Assembly (NCBI GenBank): GCA_900770075.1
Contig: CAAGIZ010000136.1
Span: 1 to 30,422, forward strand
Direction of reading: 5' to 3'
Length of the DNA stretch: 30,422 nt
Source: Spirochaetia bacterium
GTDB lineage: Bacteria; Spirochaetota; Spirochaetia; Treponematales; Treponemataceae
The position numbers were made by a program, and so were the translations under genes. Below are positions 29,813 to 30,422 of the stretch, piece by piece; position 1 is the stretch's first letter; every line of letters begins with the position of its first letter. Under the pieces are notes generated by a model. It did not search any database. It was not told where the DNA came from and was given only the letters and a program-made list of their open reading frames with translations.

Positions 29813-30209
29813 AAAAAAGTTGATATAAGTTAAGGACGACACAGGCAGAAGAAATCATTGCAATTAAAAGAAGGTAAAGAAGCGTAACTGACAGGCTTAT
29901 TTCAAATTCTTCCTTGCGCCGGGCTATAATCCAGCTGGAAAAGACAATCAGCATGCCACAGACTGTATACATAAGGATACAAACATCAAAAAAGCCGGTA
30001 TTGTAAGTCCAGACAAGGGAATTTATTATGTTGTAGGAAACCTGCACTAAAACGGCCGGAAAAAGTCCGCAGTAAAACAAAACCGCCACCGTAAATATCG
30101 TGTCCAAAAACAGCGGAAAGTGAAGTTTACTGCAAAAGACAAAAACTGGAAAAAAATTGAGAATAACTGCCAGAATGCAGATAACGAAAGTTCTGAAACC
30201 ACTTTTCAT
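29787..30209 (-). CDS. Small four-helix membrane protein, possibly ECF-S-like sensor module
   Basis: 140 residues with about four hydrophobic helices: RTFVICILAVILNFFPVFVF, LDTIFTVAVLFYCGLFPAVL, DVCILMYTVCGMLIVFSSWI and VTLLYLLLIAMISSACVVLN. The FPLFLDTIFT...GLFPAVLVQVSYNI pattern resembles the membrane input domain fused to kinases and phosphatases in spirochaetes, and ECF transporter S components, but I cannot assign it firmly. No cytoplasmic output domain follows, so it may be complete or a remnant of a longer sensor. It lies 22 bp before the chemoreceptor, so a shared sensory job is possible. Ribosome-binding site is poor (GAGG about 14 nt upstream). Confidence 0.6.
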   Translation of the reverse strand: MKSGFRTFVICILAVILNFFPVFVFCSKLHFPLFLDTIFTVAVLFYCGLFPAVLVQVSYNIINSLVWTYNTGFFDVCILMYTVCGMLIVFSSWIIARRKEEFEISLSVTLLYLLLIAMISSACVVLNLYQLFFDRFILLS

Positions 30210-30282
30210 AAGAAAGCTAAGGCACCTCGAAAACCGAACTTTTTAAAGGCTACCATAATCTGGAGGAACTTACAAGATTGAA

Positions 30283-30311
30283 ATTTTACCTGGCAGTTTT
30301 GCGTTAGACAA
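30283..30311 (-). promoter_or_regulatory. Possible promoter of the small membrane protein gene
   Basis: On the minus strand, TTGTCT (30311-30306), 17-nt spacer, TAAAAT (30288-30283). The -35 box abuts the left arm of the right-edge inverted repeat, so a protein bound there could affect both directions. Confidence 0.45.
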
Positions 30312-30312
30312 T

Positions 30313-30417
30313 ATGTTGTGTCTCCTGATTTTTTTGCAAAAACGTGGATTTAGCTTAAAATTAGGTAAGACAAATCTAACAAAAGCATTACCAAAATGCA
30401 AAAAGGAGACACAACAT
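30313..30417. repeat. Long inverted repeat around the start of the right-edge gene
   Basis: ATGTTGTGTCTCCT (30313-30326) is the exact reverse complement of AGGAGACACAACAT (30404-30417), and the pairing extends inward with TTTTTGCA (30331-30338) and TGCAAAAA (30397-30404). The right arm contains the ribosome-binding site and start codon of the next gene. The 58-bp centre has a possible promoter, TTGCAA (30335-30340) and TAAAAT (about 30357-30362). No target-site duplication flanks it. Confidence 0.75.
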
Positions 30418-30422
30418 GGAAA
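30416..30422 (+). CDS. Start of a plus-strand gene cut by the window edge
   Basis: ATG at 30416-30418 preceded by AAGGAG 7 nt upstream, which is a textbook start, but only two codons are visible. Nothing can be said about the product. Confidence 0.5.

Noticed and set aside
30313..30417. Left end of a known insertion sequence
   Set aside because: No target duplication and no transposase is visible in the window; the terminal sequence does not match an IS end that I know.

Overview
The window looks like a chromosomal segment of a spirochaete, most likely a host-associated Treponema other than T. pallidum. The main evidence is two tandem FlaA-type flagellar sheath proteins, a flgF-flgG-flgJ-like rod operon, a lipoprotein with a treponemal-style lipobox, and gene neighbourhoods that match T. 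pallidum order as I remember it: aldolase beside flaA genes, murG-cvpA-clamp loader-kinase-regulator, and infC-rpmI-rplT followed by zapB/zapA-like genes. The species cannot be named from the sequence alone. I see no tRNA, rRNA, CRISPR array, prophage or complete insertion sequence.

Layout from left to right. 1-443 is non-coding with terminator hairpins. 444-1538 (minus) is leuB, broken by one in-frame TAA. A 15-bp tandem repeat separates it from a large surface lipoprotein gene (1759-3852, minus). A GC-rich, hairpin-packed intergenic island follows, then cdd and pyrE (plus), which share a convergent terminator with the flagellar operon flgF-flgG-flgJ-like (8091 to 5668, minus). That operon carries an 87-89 bp tandem repeat and a good sigma-28 promoter. 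8572-9960 (plus) is a membrane-anchored degenerate-GGDEF/EAL phosphodiesterase behind a structured leader. Then come glgC and a small J-domain protein (plus).

The minus-strand cluster from 17357 to 11888 is murG, cvpA, DNA polymerase III delta-prime-like, a soluble histidine kinase and a sigma-54-dependent response regulator, with tight or overlapping junctions. Next are two flaA genes (minus), divergent from class II fructose-bisphosphate aldolase (plus), an unknown membrane protein whose end lies in a GC-rich island, and the plus-strand infC-rpmI-rplT-zapB-like-zapA-yaiI run. The right end is a minus-strand series: a small four-helix membrane protein, a methyl-accepting chemotaxis protein, a GH3 lipoprotein hexosaminidase, an RsmB/RsmF-type RNA methyltransferase and a GAF/HD-GYP phosphodiesterase. 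At the extreme right edge a plus-strand gene begins inside a long inverted repeat.

Themes. Motility and its control dominate: rod and sheath proteins, a chemoreceptor, and two different c-di-GMP phosphodiesterase types. Cell-wall and division genes (murG, zapA/zapB-like, a NagZ-like enzyme) form a second theme. The least explained material is non-coding: five GC-rich hairpin-chain islands that share short exact words, two tandem repeats, two candidate leaderless promoters (cdd, murG), and the right-edge inverted repeat. I found no clear new defence or mobile system.
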